64,000 bases of DNA from Xiheimicrobium sp052034585 (lineage in GTDB: Bacteria; Myxococcota; Myxococcia; Myxococcales; Myxococcaceae), in the NCBI GenBank assembly GCA_052034585.1, contig JBPOIJ010000005.1:1-64000 (forward strand), written 5' to 3'. The notes below the pieces were generated by a model. It saw only the letters and a list, made by a program, of their open reading frames with translations. It ran no database searches and had not been told where the DNA came from. Both the position numbers and the translations under genes were made by a program. Below are positions 8,212 to 16,117 of the stretch, piece by piece. Within the stretch, counting starts at the first letter, position 1. Every line of letters starts with the position of its first letter.

Positions 8212-9330
8212 GTGAGCCGCTGGCCGTCTCGTTTCACCCCTGCCCGGAGCCCCGCACCCAGCGGAGGGGACGAGACCCGGCTCGCGCAGTCGCTCGATCT
8301 CTTCAGCATCGGCGATCGGTTCGTACGGGAGCAGCTGCTCGCGGTCGGGGTCGATCCCTCCGGGCGCCTCTCGGTGGCCTCGGCGCGAGAGCCAGGCCGC
8401 TTCTACGAGAGCGCGCACCAGCAGCTCGTCCTCCATCAGGTCTCGGCGAAGCGCGCGCCTCGTCACCTCGCGGTCGATCAGCTCTGGTTGTTCGACCTCC
8501 AGGTCGTCGAGCAGCTCAGCGACGCGAACACCCTCAACGACCCGGTCTTCCTCTACGGCACGCTCTTCGGGCCAGTCTCGGAGCAGCTGCCGCTCGAGGC
8601 GCGACAAGGGCAGCTCGCCGTCACGCGCGCCGACGTCCTCGAGGCGTTCCTTCGCTCCGTGCCGCATCGCTTCGGCGCCTCGGCGAGCCAGACGGGAGGC
8701 GGCGTCGAGCTGAGCCACGGCCTCCTCCTCCCCGGAGAGTCGGACGAGCTGCTCGCGCAGGGCACGGGCTTCATCCTCGCCCTGCCGGTGCCCCCACCCG
8801 AGCTGGCAGACGCCGGCGGCAATGGCGCCCAGGTGCGCTTCGTCATTCACCAGCTCCTCGAGCAGCTCCAAGGCGACTTGGATGGGAAGAAGCGCTCGAA
8901 GCTCTCGAAGCTGTTCGTCGCGAGTCCGAAGGTGGTGCCGGGCCCTCACGCGCGCGTCGACGAGCTCGCCGACTGCTGCACGCGCGCGCTGGCGCTCATG
9001 GACGACTGGCCGGCGCCGAGGGTGTCGACGGTGTTCGACCGGGTGCAGGACGCGAGAGCCATGGCGCCGACGTTCGGCTCCGCGTCTTCCGCGCCGCTCA
9101 CGCGCGCACCTCCCCGCACGTCCGCGCCGCGCAACGACGACTGGATGAGAGACTTCGTGAGCGCGCATCAGAGCGAAGGCCGCCCGCCGGAGCGCGTCGT
9201 CAGTGTCACCCCGGCTGCAGGGAGCCCTGCGTGGATGGCCGACTTCGATCAAGGAAAACCAGCGGAGCCCACGAGGCCCGAGCCCGCGCCATCGACGGGG
9301 AAGCCCGACTGGATGAAGGACTTCGAGTAG
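8212..9330 (+). CDS. Unknown protein with three C-terminal W-M-x-D-F motifs, first gene of metal operon
   Basis: 372 residues from GTG 8212. No signal peptide or membrane segment; cytoplasmic. Residues 1-270 look like a folded, mostly helical domain that I do not recognise (it includes F-S-I-G-D-R-F-V-R-E-Q and V-D-Q-L-W-L-F-D-L-Q). The region from about 285 to 372 is Pro/Ser/Ala-rich and disordered. It carries three copies of W-M-x-D-F at W311, W341 and W367, the last ending the protein one residue later. Such spaced aromatic-acidic motifs in a disordered tail normally bind a partner repeatedly. The next gene, a vWA protein, starts 27 bp downstream and is the obvious candidate partner. Function unknown. 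Confidence 0.75.
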   Translation: MSRWPSRFTPARSPAPSGGDETRLAQSLDLFSIGDRFVREQLLAVGVDPSGRLSVASAREPGRFYESAHQQLVLHQVSAKRAPRHLAVDQLWLFDLQVVEQLSDANTLNDPVFLYGTLFGPVSEQLPLEARQGQLAVTRADVLEAFLRSVPHRFGASASQTGGGVELSHGLLLPGESDELLAQGTGFILALPVPPPELADAGGNGAQVRFVIHQLLEQLQGDLDGKKRSKLSKLFVASPKVVPGPHARVDELADCCTRALALMDDWPAPRVSTVFDRVQDARAMAPTFGSASSAPLTRAPPRTSAPRNDDWMRDFVSAHQSEGRPPERVVSVTPAAGSPAWMADFDQGKPAEPTRPEPAPSTGKPDWMKDFE

Positions 9331-9357
9331 CGTCACCCACTCAATCGCGGAGGGCCC

Positions 9358-10302
9358 ATGGGTCACGAAAAGCCGGTCGAGCCGTTCTCTGATTTGCACT
9401 TCGAGGGTGGGAAGGTCACCGCCACCTTGTTGCACGACCCCACCGTCGAGGGCCTCGACATGGCCCTCTACATGGACGGCTCGGCGTCGATGAAGGAGGA
9501 GTACGAGTACAAGGCGAAGTCGAACAAGTTCCTCGACTGGCTGTTCGGGCGAAAGCCAGACCCGGCGTCGAACCTCGTCGAGCCGCAAGTCCGGTGGATG
9601 CTCGAGTACCTCGCGACGAAGGACCGCAACGGGCTCTTGCGAGTGGCGTACTGGGCCTGCGGTGACGGCGGGACCAAGGTCGAGGTGCTTGGCGAGCTCA
9701 AGGGCAAGGACGTCGGCCAGTACCAGTTCCCCGGGCCTCGCGAGATGGGCACCCGCACGATGCTCGCGCCCGCGATCAAGGACTACATCGAGTACCTCAA
9801 GACGCAGGCGAAGCAGGGCGCGAAACGCGGGTGCGCGGTCTTCATCACCGACGGCCAAATCCACGACGAGAACGAGATCTTCGAGCTCTCCCAGTGGGTG
9901 GCGAAGGAGACCCTCGCGGGCCGGCTGCCTCGCACCAACTTCGTGCTCGTCGGCGTTGGCGGTGACGTGAACGAGGAGCAGCTCGAGGAGATCGCCCACC
10001 AGGAGTTCAAGGGCGTCGGCCACCTCTGGTGTCACCGCATCGCCGAAGAGATCGGCCAGGTCGCCGAGCTGGTCGCGGTGCTCGTCGACGAGAACATGAC
10101 GGTCGCCGCCGGTGGCACCATCACTGACGACAAGGGCAAGGTGATCAAGCTCTACGAGGGGCGGCTCCCGGCGGTGCTCGAGTTCGAGGTGCCGGACGGC
10201 ACCAAGGCCTTCACCCTCGAGGTGAACGGGCAGAAGTTTCGCCAACCGCTGCCCGACGAGGACGATCACCACGACGACGATGACGACGACGATCACCACT
10301 GA
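9358..10302 (+). CDS. vWA domain protein with Asp/His metal-binding tail
   Basis: 314 residues, cytoplasmic (no signal peptide). A vWA fold is shown by the MIDAS motif D40-G-S42-A-S44, the second-strand region L-R-V-A-Y-W-A-C-G-D-G, and the F-I-T-D-G-Q strand near residue 160; the V-L-V-G-V-G-G strand follows. After the vWA domain comes a beta-rich part (about 240-295) with G-G-T-I-T-D-D-K-G-K. The last 16 residues are almost only Asp and His and should chelate divalent metals. It is a close paralogue of the next gene. Spacing of 27 bp upstream and 10 bp downstream indicates one operon ending in a metal ATPase. Likely role is metal-dependent scaffolding or delivery; this is inference. Confidence 0.85.
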   Translation: MGHEKPVEPFSDLHFEGGKVTATLLHDPTVEGLDMALYMDGSASMKEEYEYKAKSNKFLDWLFGRKPDPASNLVEPQVRWMLEYLATKDRNGLLRVAYWACGDGGTKVEVLGELKGKDVGQYQFPGPREMGTRTMLAPAIKDYIEYLKTQAKQGAKRGCAVFITDGQIHDENEIFELSQWVAKETLAGRLPRTNFVLVGVGGDVNEEQLEEIAHQEFKGVGHLWCHRIAEEIGQVAELVAVLVDENMTVAAGGTITDDKGKVIKLYEGRLPAVLEFEVPDGTKAFTLEVNGQKFRQPLPDEDDHHDDDDDDDHH

Positions 10303-10312
10303 CGAGTGACCC

Positions 10313-11284
10313 ATGGCCCACAAGCACGAAGTCATCGTCAAGCCGTTCAGCGACGTGCACCACAAGGGCGGGAAGGTCGTGGCGACGCTGCTCCACGACC
10401 CGACCGTCGAAGGGCTCGATGTCGCGCTCTACATGGACGGCTCTGCGAGCATGGAGCCGACCTACGGGCCTCGCGGCATCCTCGCCAAGCTCGCTCCGGT
10501 GAAGAACCTCGTCGAGCCGCAGATGCAGTGGATGCTGCAGTACCTCGCGAGCAAGGATCGAAACGGCAAGCTCCGCGTCGCGTATTGGGCGACTGGAGAC
10601 GGTGCGGCGCTCGAGGTGTTGGGCGAGCTCGAGGGTCAGCAGGCCGCGACCTACAAGTTCCCGGGTCCGAGGTCGTACGGGAAAGGCACCATCATGCTGC
10701 CGGTGCTCCGCGACTACGTGGCCTACCTGCGCGAGCAGTCGAAGGACGGCGCCAAGCGCGGCCTCGCGGTAATCATCACCGACAGCCAGCTGCACGATCC
10801 CGACGACATCAAGGCGTACTCGGCGCAGGTCGCGAAGGAGATGACTGCCGGCCGGCTCCAGCGGGTGAACTTCGTGCTCGTCGGCGTCGGAGAGCAGGTG
10901 GACGAGGAGCAGATGGAGGAGATCTGCCACGACGAGTACCCCGGCGTCGGTCACCTCTGGTGTCACCGTCACGTCGATCGCATGGAGGAGATGGCCGAGC
11001 TCGTCGCGGTGCTGGTCGACGAGACGATGACCGTCGCTGCTGGTGGCACCATCACCGATGATCAGGGCAAGGTGGTGAAGGTGTACGAGGGGCGGCTGCC
11101 GGCGGTGCTCGAGTTCGATCTCCCGGCGACGGCGAAGTCGTTCACCCTCGAGGTGGCCGGGCAGAAGTTCACCCAGCCGCTGCCGGAGGAAGAGGAGCAC
11201 GAGCTGGAGGCTCCACTGCAGGCGCCGCCGCCGCTCCCCGATGCGGTCGCGAAGCCGAAGAAGAAGCACGGTCACTCACATTGA
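10313..11284 (+). CDS. Second vWA domain protein, paralogue of the preceding gene
   Basis: 323 residues. It aligns along its whole length with the preceding protein: the same P-F-S-D-x-H start, MIDAS D42-G-S44-A-S46, the R-V-A-Y-W-A-T-G-D-G strand, I-I-T-D-S, V-L-V-G-V-G, the W-C-H-R segment and the G-G-T-I-T-D-D-Q-G-K C-terminal module. The tail differs: a Pro-rich linker ending in K-P-K-K-K-H-G-H-S-H, again a possible metal ligand. Tandem duplication followed by divergence is the simplest history. The gene starts 10 bp after its paralogue and stops 9 bp before the ATPase start. Cytoplasmic; partner and ligand unknown. Confidence 0.85.
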   Translation: MAHKHEVIVKPFSDVHHKGGKVVATLLHDPTVEGLDVALYMDGSASMEPTYGPRGILAKLAPVKNLVEPQMQWMLQYLASKDRNGKLRVAYWATGDGAALEVLGELEGQQAATYKFPGPRSYGKGTIMLPVLRDYVAYLREQSKDGAKRGLAVIITDSQLHDPDDIKAYSAQVAKEMTAGRLQRVNFVLVGVGEQVDEEQMEEICHDEYPGVGHLWCHRHVDRMEEMAELVAVLVDETMTVAAGGTITDDQGKVVKVYEGRLPAVLEFDLPATAKSFTLEVAGQKFTQPLPEEEEHELEAPLQAPPPLPDAVAKPKKKHGHSH

Positions 11285-11293
11285 GGAGCGCAG

Positions 11294-14200
11294 ATGAGCG
11301 CTGAGAAGCCGAAGCACGGCGAGCCGGGGCACGTGCATGGGGCGGAGTGTGCGCACTCGCCGGCGGTCGAGGGGCACGTCCACGGGCCGAACTGCAAGCA
11401 CGAGCACGGGGAGGCGGGGCACGTGCATGGCGCCGACTGCGCGCACTCGCCGGCGGTCGAGGGGCACGTCCACGGGCCGAACTGCAAGCACGAGCACGGG
11501 GAAGCGGGGCACGTGCATGGCGCCGACTGCGCGCACTCACCGGCCGTTGCAGGACACGTCCACGGGCCGAACTGCAAGCACGAGCACGGGGAGGCGGGGC
11601 ACGTGCATGGCGCGGAGTGTGCGCACTCACCGGCGGTCGACGGGCACGTCCACGGGCCGAACTGCAAGCACGAGCACGGGGAGGCGGGGCACGTGCATGG
11701 CGCCGACTGCGCGTACTCACCGGCCGTTGCAGGACACGTCCACGGGCCGAACTGCAAGCACGAGCACGGGGAAGCGGGGCACGTTCACCACGATCACGGT
11801 CATCACGATCACAGCCATCATGATCATGGCGCTCACGATCACGGACACGCTCATGACCACGGCCACGTTCACGGCCCGGGCTGCTCACACGATCATGATC
11901 ACCACGGCCACGGCCATGATCACCACGCGCCCGTCGAGAAACCGCACGGTCAGCGTCCAGCCGAGACCGGTGGCCCCGCCATTCAGCTCGACCTCGCTTT
12001 CGTGCTCCCCGGCGAAACCGACGAGAAGGGCCGCTTCGAGAAGTTCGAGGAGCTCCTTCGCGCCCGCCACGGCGTCGGGGACGCGCACATTCGCACCGAC
12101 GCCGGCCATCGCGAGCTCTGCGTTCACTACGACCCGGCCCTCGTCACCGTCGCCGACATGCTCGCCTTCGCGCGCGCGACGGGCACGACGATCTCCAAGC
12201 GCTATCGCTCGAAGACCTGGTTCGTTCGCGAGATGGAGTCCGCTCAGTGCAGCGCGACCATCGAGCACGCGCTTCGCCGGACCCCGGGCATCCTCCAGGC
12301 CGACGTCGCCTACGCCTCCGAGCGCCTCGTCGTCGAGTTCGATGGCTCGCTCCTCGCGCCGAAGCAGATCGAGGAGAAGCTCGAAGCCCTCGGTTACCCG
12401 CTCGAGGAGCCCTCGCACGGTCACGCCTGTTCGCACCACGCGCATGGTCACGGCGGCCTCGCGCCGAAGCTGGAGCTGCCGCTCGCGATCGGCTCCGGTG
12501 TCCTCCTGGCCGCCGGGTTTGCGGCCGAGAAGCTCTCCCTCGGGCCTGCGCTGACGCCGCTCGTCTGCTACGGCCTCTCGCTCGCTGCCGGTGGCTTCTT
12601 CGCAGCTCGAGGTGCGCTCAACTCGCTCTTCCAGCTTCGCGTCGACATCGAGTCCCTCATGGTGCTCGCCGCCATCGGCGCGGCGGTGCTCGGCGCCTGG
12701 TTCGAGGGCGCCTTCCTCCTCTTCCTCTTCTCGGTCGGCCACGCCATCGAGCACCGGGCGATGGAGCGCGCGCGACGAGCGGTCGAGGCGCTGGGCCAGC
12801 TCCGGCCGCAGTCGGCTCGGCTTCGTCGTGGCCAGGAGATCGTCGAGGTGCCCGTGCGCGAGGTGAAGCGCGACGACGTCGTCGTGATCCGCCCGGGAGA
12901 TCGAGTGCCGCTCGACGGCGTCATCGTCTCCGGCAAGAGCTCGCTCGAGCAGGCCGCCATCACCGGAGAGTCGATTCCCGTCGCGAAGCAGGAAGGCGAC
13001 GAGGTCTTCTGCGGCACCGTCAACACCGAGGCGGCGATCGAGGTGAGGGTCACCAAGCTCTCGACCGAGTCGGTCATCGCGAAGGTCGTCGACATGGTGG
13101 TCGAGGCCGAGGCGCGAAAGAGCCCGTCGCAGCGCTTCGCCGCCAAGGTGGAGCAGCGCTTCGTCCCTCTGGTGCTCGTCGGCGCCGTCGTGCTGCCGGT
13201 GGTGCTCATCTTCCTCGGCGTTCCGATGAAGGACGCGCTCCTGCGCGCGGTCTCGTTGCTGGTGGCGGCGTCGCCCTGCGCGCTCGCGATCTCCACTCCT
13301 GCCGCGGTGCTCTCCGCCGTCGCTGCCGCTGCGCGTGGAGGCGTGCTGGTGAAGGGAGGCCTTCACCTCGAGGCGCTCGGTGACGTGACCGCGGTCGCGT
13401 TCGACAAGACGGGCACCCTCACCCTCGGCAAGCCGCAGGTGAGCGCGACGGTGCCGCTCGGGACGACGAGCGAGGCGCAGTTGTTGACGGTCGCTGCTTC
13501 GGCCGAAGCCCTCTCCGCCCACCCGCTCGCGCAGGCCGTGGTGAATGCAGCGAGCCAGCGTGGACTGGCCCTCGTCGCGGCCTCCTCCCTCGAGGCGATT
13601 CACGGCAAGGGCCTGCGCGCGACGGTCGACGGTGCGCGGGTCGCCATCGGCAACCTGAGCCTCTTCGAAGGCCACCCCCAGCTCGCGATGATGAGGGCCG
13701 AGGTCGAGAAGCTCGAGGCGAGCGGCCACACGCCGATGGTGGTCGAGCGCGATGGGCAGGTGCTCGGCGTGCTCGGTGTCTCCGACACGCTGCGGCCAGA
13801 GGCGCAGAAGACCGTCGCGGCGCTCCATGCGCTCGGCGTCGAGCAGACGCTCATGCTCTCGGGCGATCACGTTCGCGCTGCCGAAGCGGTCGCCAAGTCG
13901 GTCGGGATTCGCGACGTGCGCGCGCCGCTCATGCCTCACGGCAAGGTGGAGGCGATCAAGCTGCTCTCGAAGGAGCGCTCGGTCGCGATGGTGGGTGACG
14001 GTGTGAACGACGCTCCGGCGTTGGCGGCCGCGACCATCGGCATCGCCATGGGGGGCGCTGGGAGTGAAGTCGCGATGGAGACGGCCGACGTCGTCTTGAT
14101 GGCCGATGACCTCCATCGGTTGCCCTTCGCGGTGTCGCTCGCGAAGCAGGCCCGCGCGGCCGTGCGGCAGAACCTGATCATCTCCCTCGGCGTCTCGGCC

Positions 14201-14320
14201 GTGCTCGTCATCGCCTCCATCGCGGGCCTCACCCAGGTGAGCCACGCAGTGGTGCTGCACGAAGGGTCGACGCTCCTGGTGCTCGCCAACGGGCTGCGAT
14301 TGCTCGCCGTGCGGCCCTGA
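11294..14320 (+). CDS. P1B-4-type metal-transporting ATPase with giant His/Cys-rich N-terminus
   Basis: 1008 residues. Residues 9-158 are five 30-residue repeats, each with two G-H-V-H-G-x-x-C-x-H units; a His/Asp-rich run follows to about 215. Two ferredoxin-like HMA-type segments follow (about 230-305 and 310-375); the second has a single Cys near A-Q-C-S. The pump core has T557-G-E-S, the membrane motif S660-P-C662, phosphorylation site D704-K-T-G-T, the S-A-H-P motif, G-D-G-V-N-D, and H989-E-G-S-T in the last membrane helix. SPC together with HEGS/T marks the P1B-4 group (CzcP, CtpD, CoaT), which exports Co, Zn, Cd, Fe or Ni ions from the cytoplasm. P1B-4 pumps normally lack large N-terminal metal-binding domains, so this architecture is unusual. 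Last gene of the vWA operon. Confidence 0.92.
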   Translation: MSAEKPKHGEPGHVHGAECAHSPAVEGHVHGPNCKHEHGEAGHVHGADCAHSPAVEGHVHGPNCKHEHGEAGHVHGADCAHSPAVAGHVHGPNCKHEHGEAGHVHGAECAHSPAVDGHVHGPNCKHEHGEAGHVHGADCAYSPAVAGHVHGPNCKHEHGEAGHVHHDHGHHDHSHHDHGAHDHGHAHDHGHVHGPGCSHDHDHHGHGHDHHAPVEKPHGQRPAETGGPAIQLDLAFVLPGETDEKGRFEKFEELLRARHGVGDAHIRTDAGHRELCVHYDPALVTVADMLAFARATGTTISKRYRSKTWFVREMESAQCSATIEHALRRTPGILQADVAYASERLVVEFDGSLLAPKQIEEKLEALGYPLEEPSHGHACSHHAHGHGGLAPKLELPLAIGSGVLLAAGFAAEKLSLGPALTPLVCYGLSLAAGGFFAARGALNSLFQLRVDIESLMVLAAIGAAVLGAWFEGAFLLFLFSVGHAIEHRAMERARRAVEALGQLRPQSARLRRGQEIVEVPVREVKRDDVVVIRPGDRVPLDGVIVSGKSSLEQAAITGESIPVAKQEGDEVFCGTVNTEAAIEVRVTKLSTESVIAKVVDMVVEAEARKSPSQRFAAKVEQRFVPLVLVGAVVLPVVLIFLGVPMKDALLRAVSLLVAASPCALAISTPAAVLSAVAAAARGGVLVKGGLHLEALGDVTAVAFDKTGTLTLGKPQVSATVPLGTTSEAQLLTVAASAEALSAHPLAQAVVNAASQRGLALVAASSLEAIHGKGLRATVDGARVAIGNLSLFEGHPQLAMMRAEVEKLEASGHTPMVVERDGQVLGVLGVSDTLRPEAQKTVAALHALGVEQTLMLSGDHVRAAEAVAKSVGIRDVRAPLMPHGKVEAIKLLSKERSVAMVGDGVNDAPALAAATIGIAMGGAGSEVAMETADVVLMADDLHRLPFAVSLAKQARAAVRQNLIISLGVSAVLVIASIAGLTQVSHAVVLHEGSTLLVLANGLRLLAVRP
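11318..11767 (+). repeat. Five 90-bp tandem repeats encoding His/Cys metal-binding units
   Basis: Five in-frame units of 90 bases, each coding for 30 residues made of two related decapeptides (G-H-V-H-G-A-D/E-C-A-H and G-H-V-H-G-P-N-C-K-H) plus joining residues. Nucleotide identity between units is very high: long blocks such as cacgtccacgggccgaac are unchanged in all five. This suggests recent duplication or gene conversion, so copy number may vary between strains. The array offers 10 Cys and more than 40 His. Confidence 0.95.
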
Positions 14321-14391
14321 CCTGCCGAACTGCGGCGATGTCTCAGGTTTCGCAGATGAGGTGTCCAACGGCGGCCAACTGCAGGAGCCCC

Positions 14392-15651
14392 ATGTACCGC
14401 GCCGCGTCGACGATTCTCGGGTCCTTCGTGCTCATCACCGCGTGCGGGCCCGGTCCCGTCGTGCCCGACGGAGGAACGGGCGGGGGAATGATGACGGCAG
14501 GCGGCGGTGGGGCAGGTGGGCTGTCGGGCGGATCCGGTGGTGGCATGGCGATGGGCGGCGGGACGTCGGGCGGAACGGGCGGGGGCGCAGGCGGATCCGG
14601 TGGTGGCGTGGCGATGGGCGGCGGGACGTCGGGCGGAACGGCCGGGGGCGCGGCGTGCATCACCTCCGGCGCGGGCGGTGCCGTCTACATCGGAGGCTGG
14701 AACACCTTCGTCTCCAGCGTCGCAACGAACGGCAATCTGGGTGGGCGCGTAGGGGCTGATCAGTTCTGTACTCGCCTCGCGCGAGCGGCAGGCCGACCTG
14801 GCGCCGTCGCCCACGTCTCCGAGACGGGAGAGTTCCCACTCCAGCAGTGGATCATTCCTGGCCAGGGTCAACCGGCCGGGGCCATTTGGTACGGACCGTA
14901 CTGGTCGAACGAACATGGGCAGCCCATGGACGCGAAGGTGTGGACGGGGCAGGTCGAAGACTGCGCCGCGGGAGCGAGCTGCCGCAGCTGGACGAGCAGC
15001 GCGGCCTCCGACGACGGCATCGACGTTCTTCCGTACGGGAGCGCGAGCCGGCCGTATTTCAACTTGCCCGTCGGCTCCTGGCCGGACGCGGGGCGCTCGT
15101 CATGCGACAGCCGTCGGTCGTTGCTCTGCGTCTTTCATTCGCGGGCCTTCTCGTTTCCCGGGCCGCCGCCTCCGCTGCCAGGCCCGACGCGGCGTCTCTT
15201 CGTGTCTCGCGCGAGCTTCTCGGGTGCGCTCGGCGGCGTCGCTGGCGCCAATCGCGTCTGTCTCGATCTCGCGAGAGACGGTGGGCAGTCGGGCTCTTGG
15301 CGCGCGTTCCTCTCGACGAACGGCGCGGCCTTCACCATCGGCCCCGGTGACGGCGGCTGGGCGGCGCGGCTCGACGACGACGCGGGAGCCGTCTTCCAGA
15401 CCGTCGAGAACCTCGGCACCACCCCGCGTCATCCGTTCCTCGTCGACGAGCACGGCGAGCGACTCGACGGTGGCGCGCTCTGGACGGGGACGAGGCTGTG
15501 GACGACTCCCGCGACTCCCGACTGCGCTGGCTGGACCTCGCTCGACGGCGGCGGAACGGCGGGAACGCTGGGGAGACTCGACGAGACCTGGTCCGACGAC
15601 GGCGTCACCGCTTGTGCGGCGGCGGCCCATCTCCTCTGCCTCGAGGAGTGA
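14392..15651 (+). CDS. Lipoprotein with two DUF1554-like modules
   Basis: 419 residues from ATG 14392 (AGGAG just upstream); the in-frame ATG at 14338 would put a non-signal extension in front. The signal ends in F-V-L-I-T-A-C, a good lipobox. A Gly/Ser/Met-rich spacer of about 70 residues follows. Two related modules come next, each with a strand and G-N-L-G-G-R-V-G-A-D-Q-F-C or G-A-L-G-G-V-A-G-A-N-R-V-C, a W-x-x-x-L/I core, a V-W-T-G or L-W-T-G strand and a final C-x-x-W-T-S followed by L-L-C. This is the pattern of DUF1554/lectin-like surface modules found in Leptospira and myxobacteria. Probably surface-exposed; ligand unknown. Its stop touches the stop of the convergent CBS gene. Confidence 0.75.
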   Translation: MYRAASTILGSFVLITACGPGPVVPDGGTGGGMMTAGGGGAGGLSGGSGGGMAMGGGTSGGTGGGAGGSGGGVAMGGGTSGGTAGGAACITSGAGGAVYIGGWNTFVSSVATNGNLGGRVGADQFCTRLARAAGRPGAVAHVSETGEFPLQQWIIPGQGQPAGAIWYGPYWSNEHGQPMDAKVWTGQVEDCAAGASCRSWTSSAASDDGIDVLPYGSASRPYFNLPVGSWPDAGRSSCDSRRSLLCVFHSRAFSFPGPPPPLPGPTRRLFVSRASFSGALGGVAGANRVCLDLARDGGQSGSWRAFLSTNGAAFTIGPGDGGWAARLDDDAGAVFQTVENLGTTPRHPFLVDEHGERLDGGALWTGTRLWTTPATPDCAGWTSLDGGGTAGTLGRLDETWSDDGVTACAAAAHLLCLEE

Positions 15652-16053
15652 TCAGGACGAGGCGAGCGCCTTGCGAATCGACCGCAAGATGTCGAAGCGG
15701 GTGATGGCGCCGACGAGCTTGCCCTTCTCGACGACGGGGAAGCGCCGGTAGTTCGCTCCCAGGAAGAGCCCGGCGACGAAGTACACGTTCATGTCGGGTG
15801 AGACCGAGTCGGTCTTGCCAGTCATGAAGTCCTTCACCGTGCCCTTGGGCCGCTCGCCGTCGACGCCGCTCGAGAGCAGGCGCAGGCAGTCTTTCTCGGT
15901 GAGCATGCCGATGAGCCTGCCGTCGGCGTCGACGACCGGCGCGCCGGTGACGTGTTTCGCGAGCAGGAAGTCCACCGCCTCGAGGATGGGCATCTCCGGG
16001 TGAACGGTGGGAACCACGGTGTCCATGAAGTCGCGAACGATGGGGAAGGCCAT
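15652..16053 (-). CDS. CBS-pair domain protein
   Basis: 133 residues, almost nothing but two CBS motifs: about 5-62 (with V-T-G-A-P-V-V-D-A-D-G-R-L-I-G-M-L-T-E-K-D) and about 75-130 (with R-R-F-P-V-V-E-K-G-K-L-V-G-A-I-T-R-F-D-I-L). CBS pairs bind adenosyl compounds such as AMP, ATP or SAM and act as energy sensors, usually regulating another protein. No partner domain is fused and the neighbours are unrelated lipoprotein genes, so its target is unknown. Soluble and cytoplasmic. The stop codon abuts the stop of the plus-strand lipoprotein gene at the palindrome tgatca. Confidence 0.9.
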   Translation of the reverse strand: MAFPIVRDFMDTVVPTVHPEMPILEAVDFLLAKHVTGAPVVDADGRLIGMLTEKDCLRLLSSGVDGERPKGTVKDFMTGKTDSVSPDMNVYFVAGLFLGANYRRFPVVEKGKLVGAITRFDILRSIRKALASS

Positions 16054-16117
16054 GAGTGTCTCCGAGACGAGCTTGCCTCAGCGCCTCCTGCGGCGCACGT
16101 CAGGAAGCAGAGCGCCC

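Noticed and set aside
8212..11284. vWA operon as a tellurite (ter) cluster
   Set aside because: vWA proteins occur in ter clusters, but no TerD, TerC or TerZ-type gene is seen here; the TerB-like gene at 34441 is 20 kb away. I kept only the vWA and metal calls.
11885..14368. 827-codon minus-strand frame opposite the metal ATPase
   Set aside because: Shadow of the ATPase gene; Arg/Glu/His-rich with no motif.
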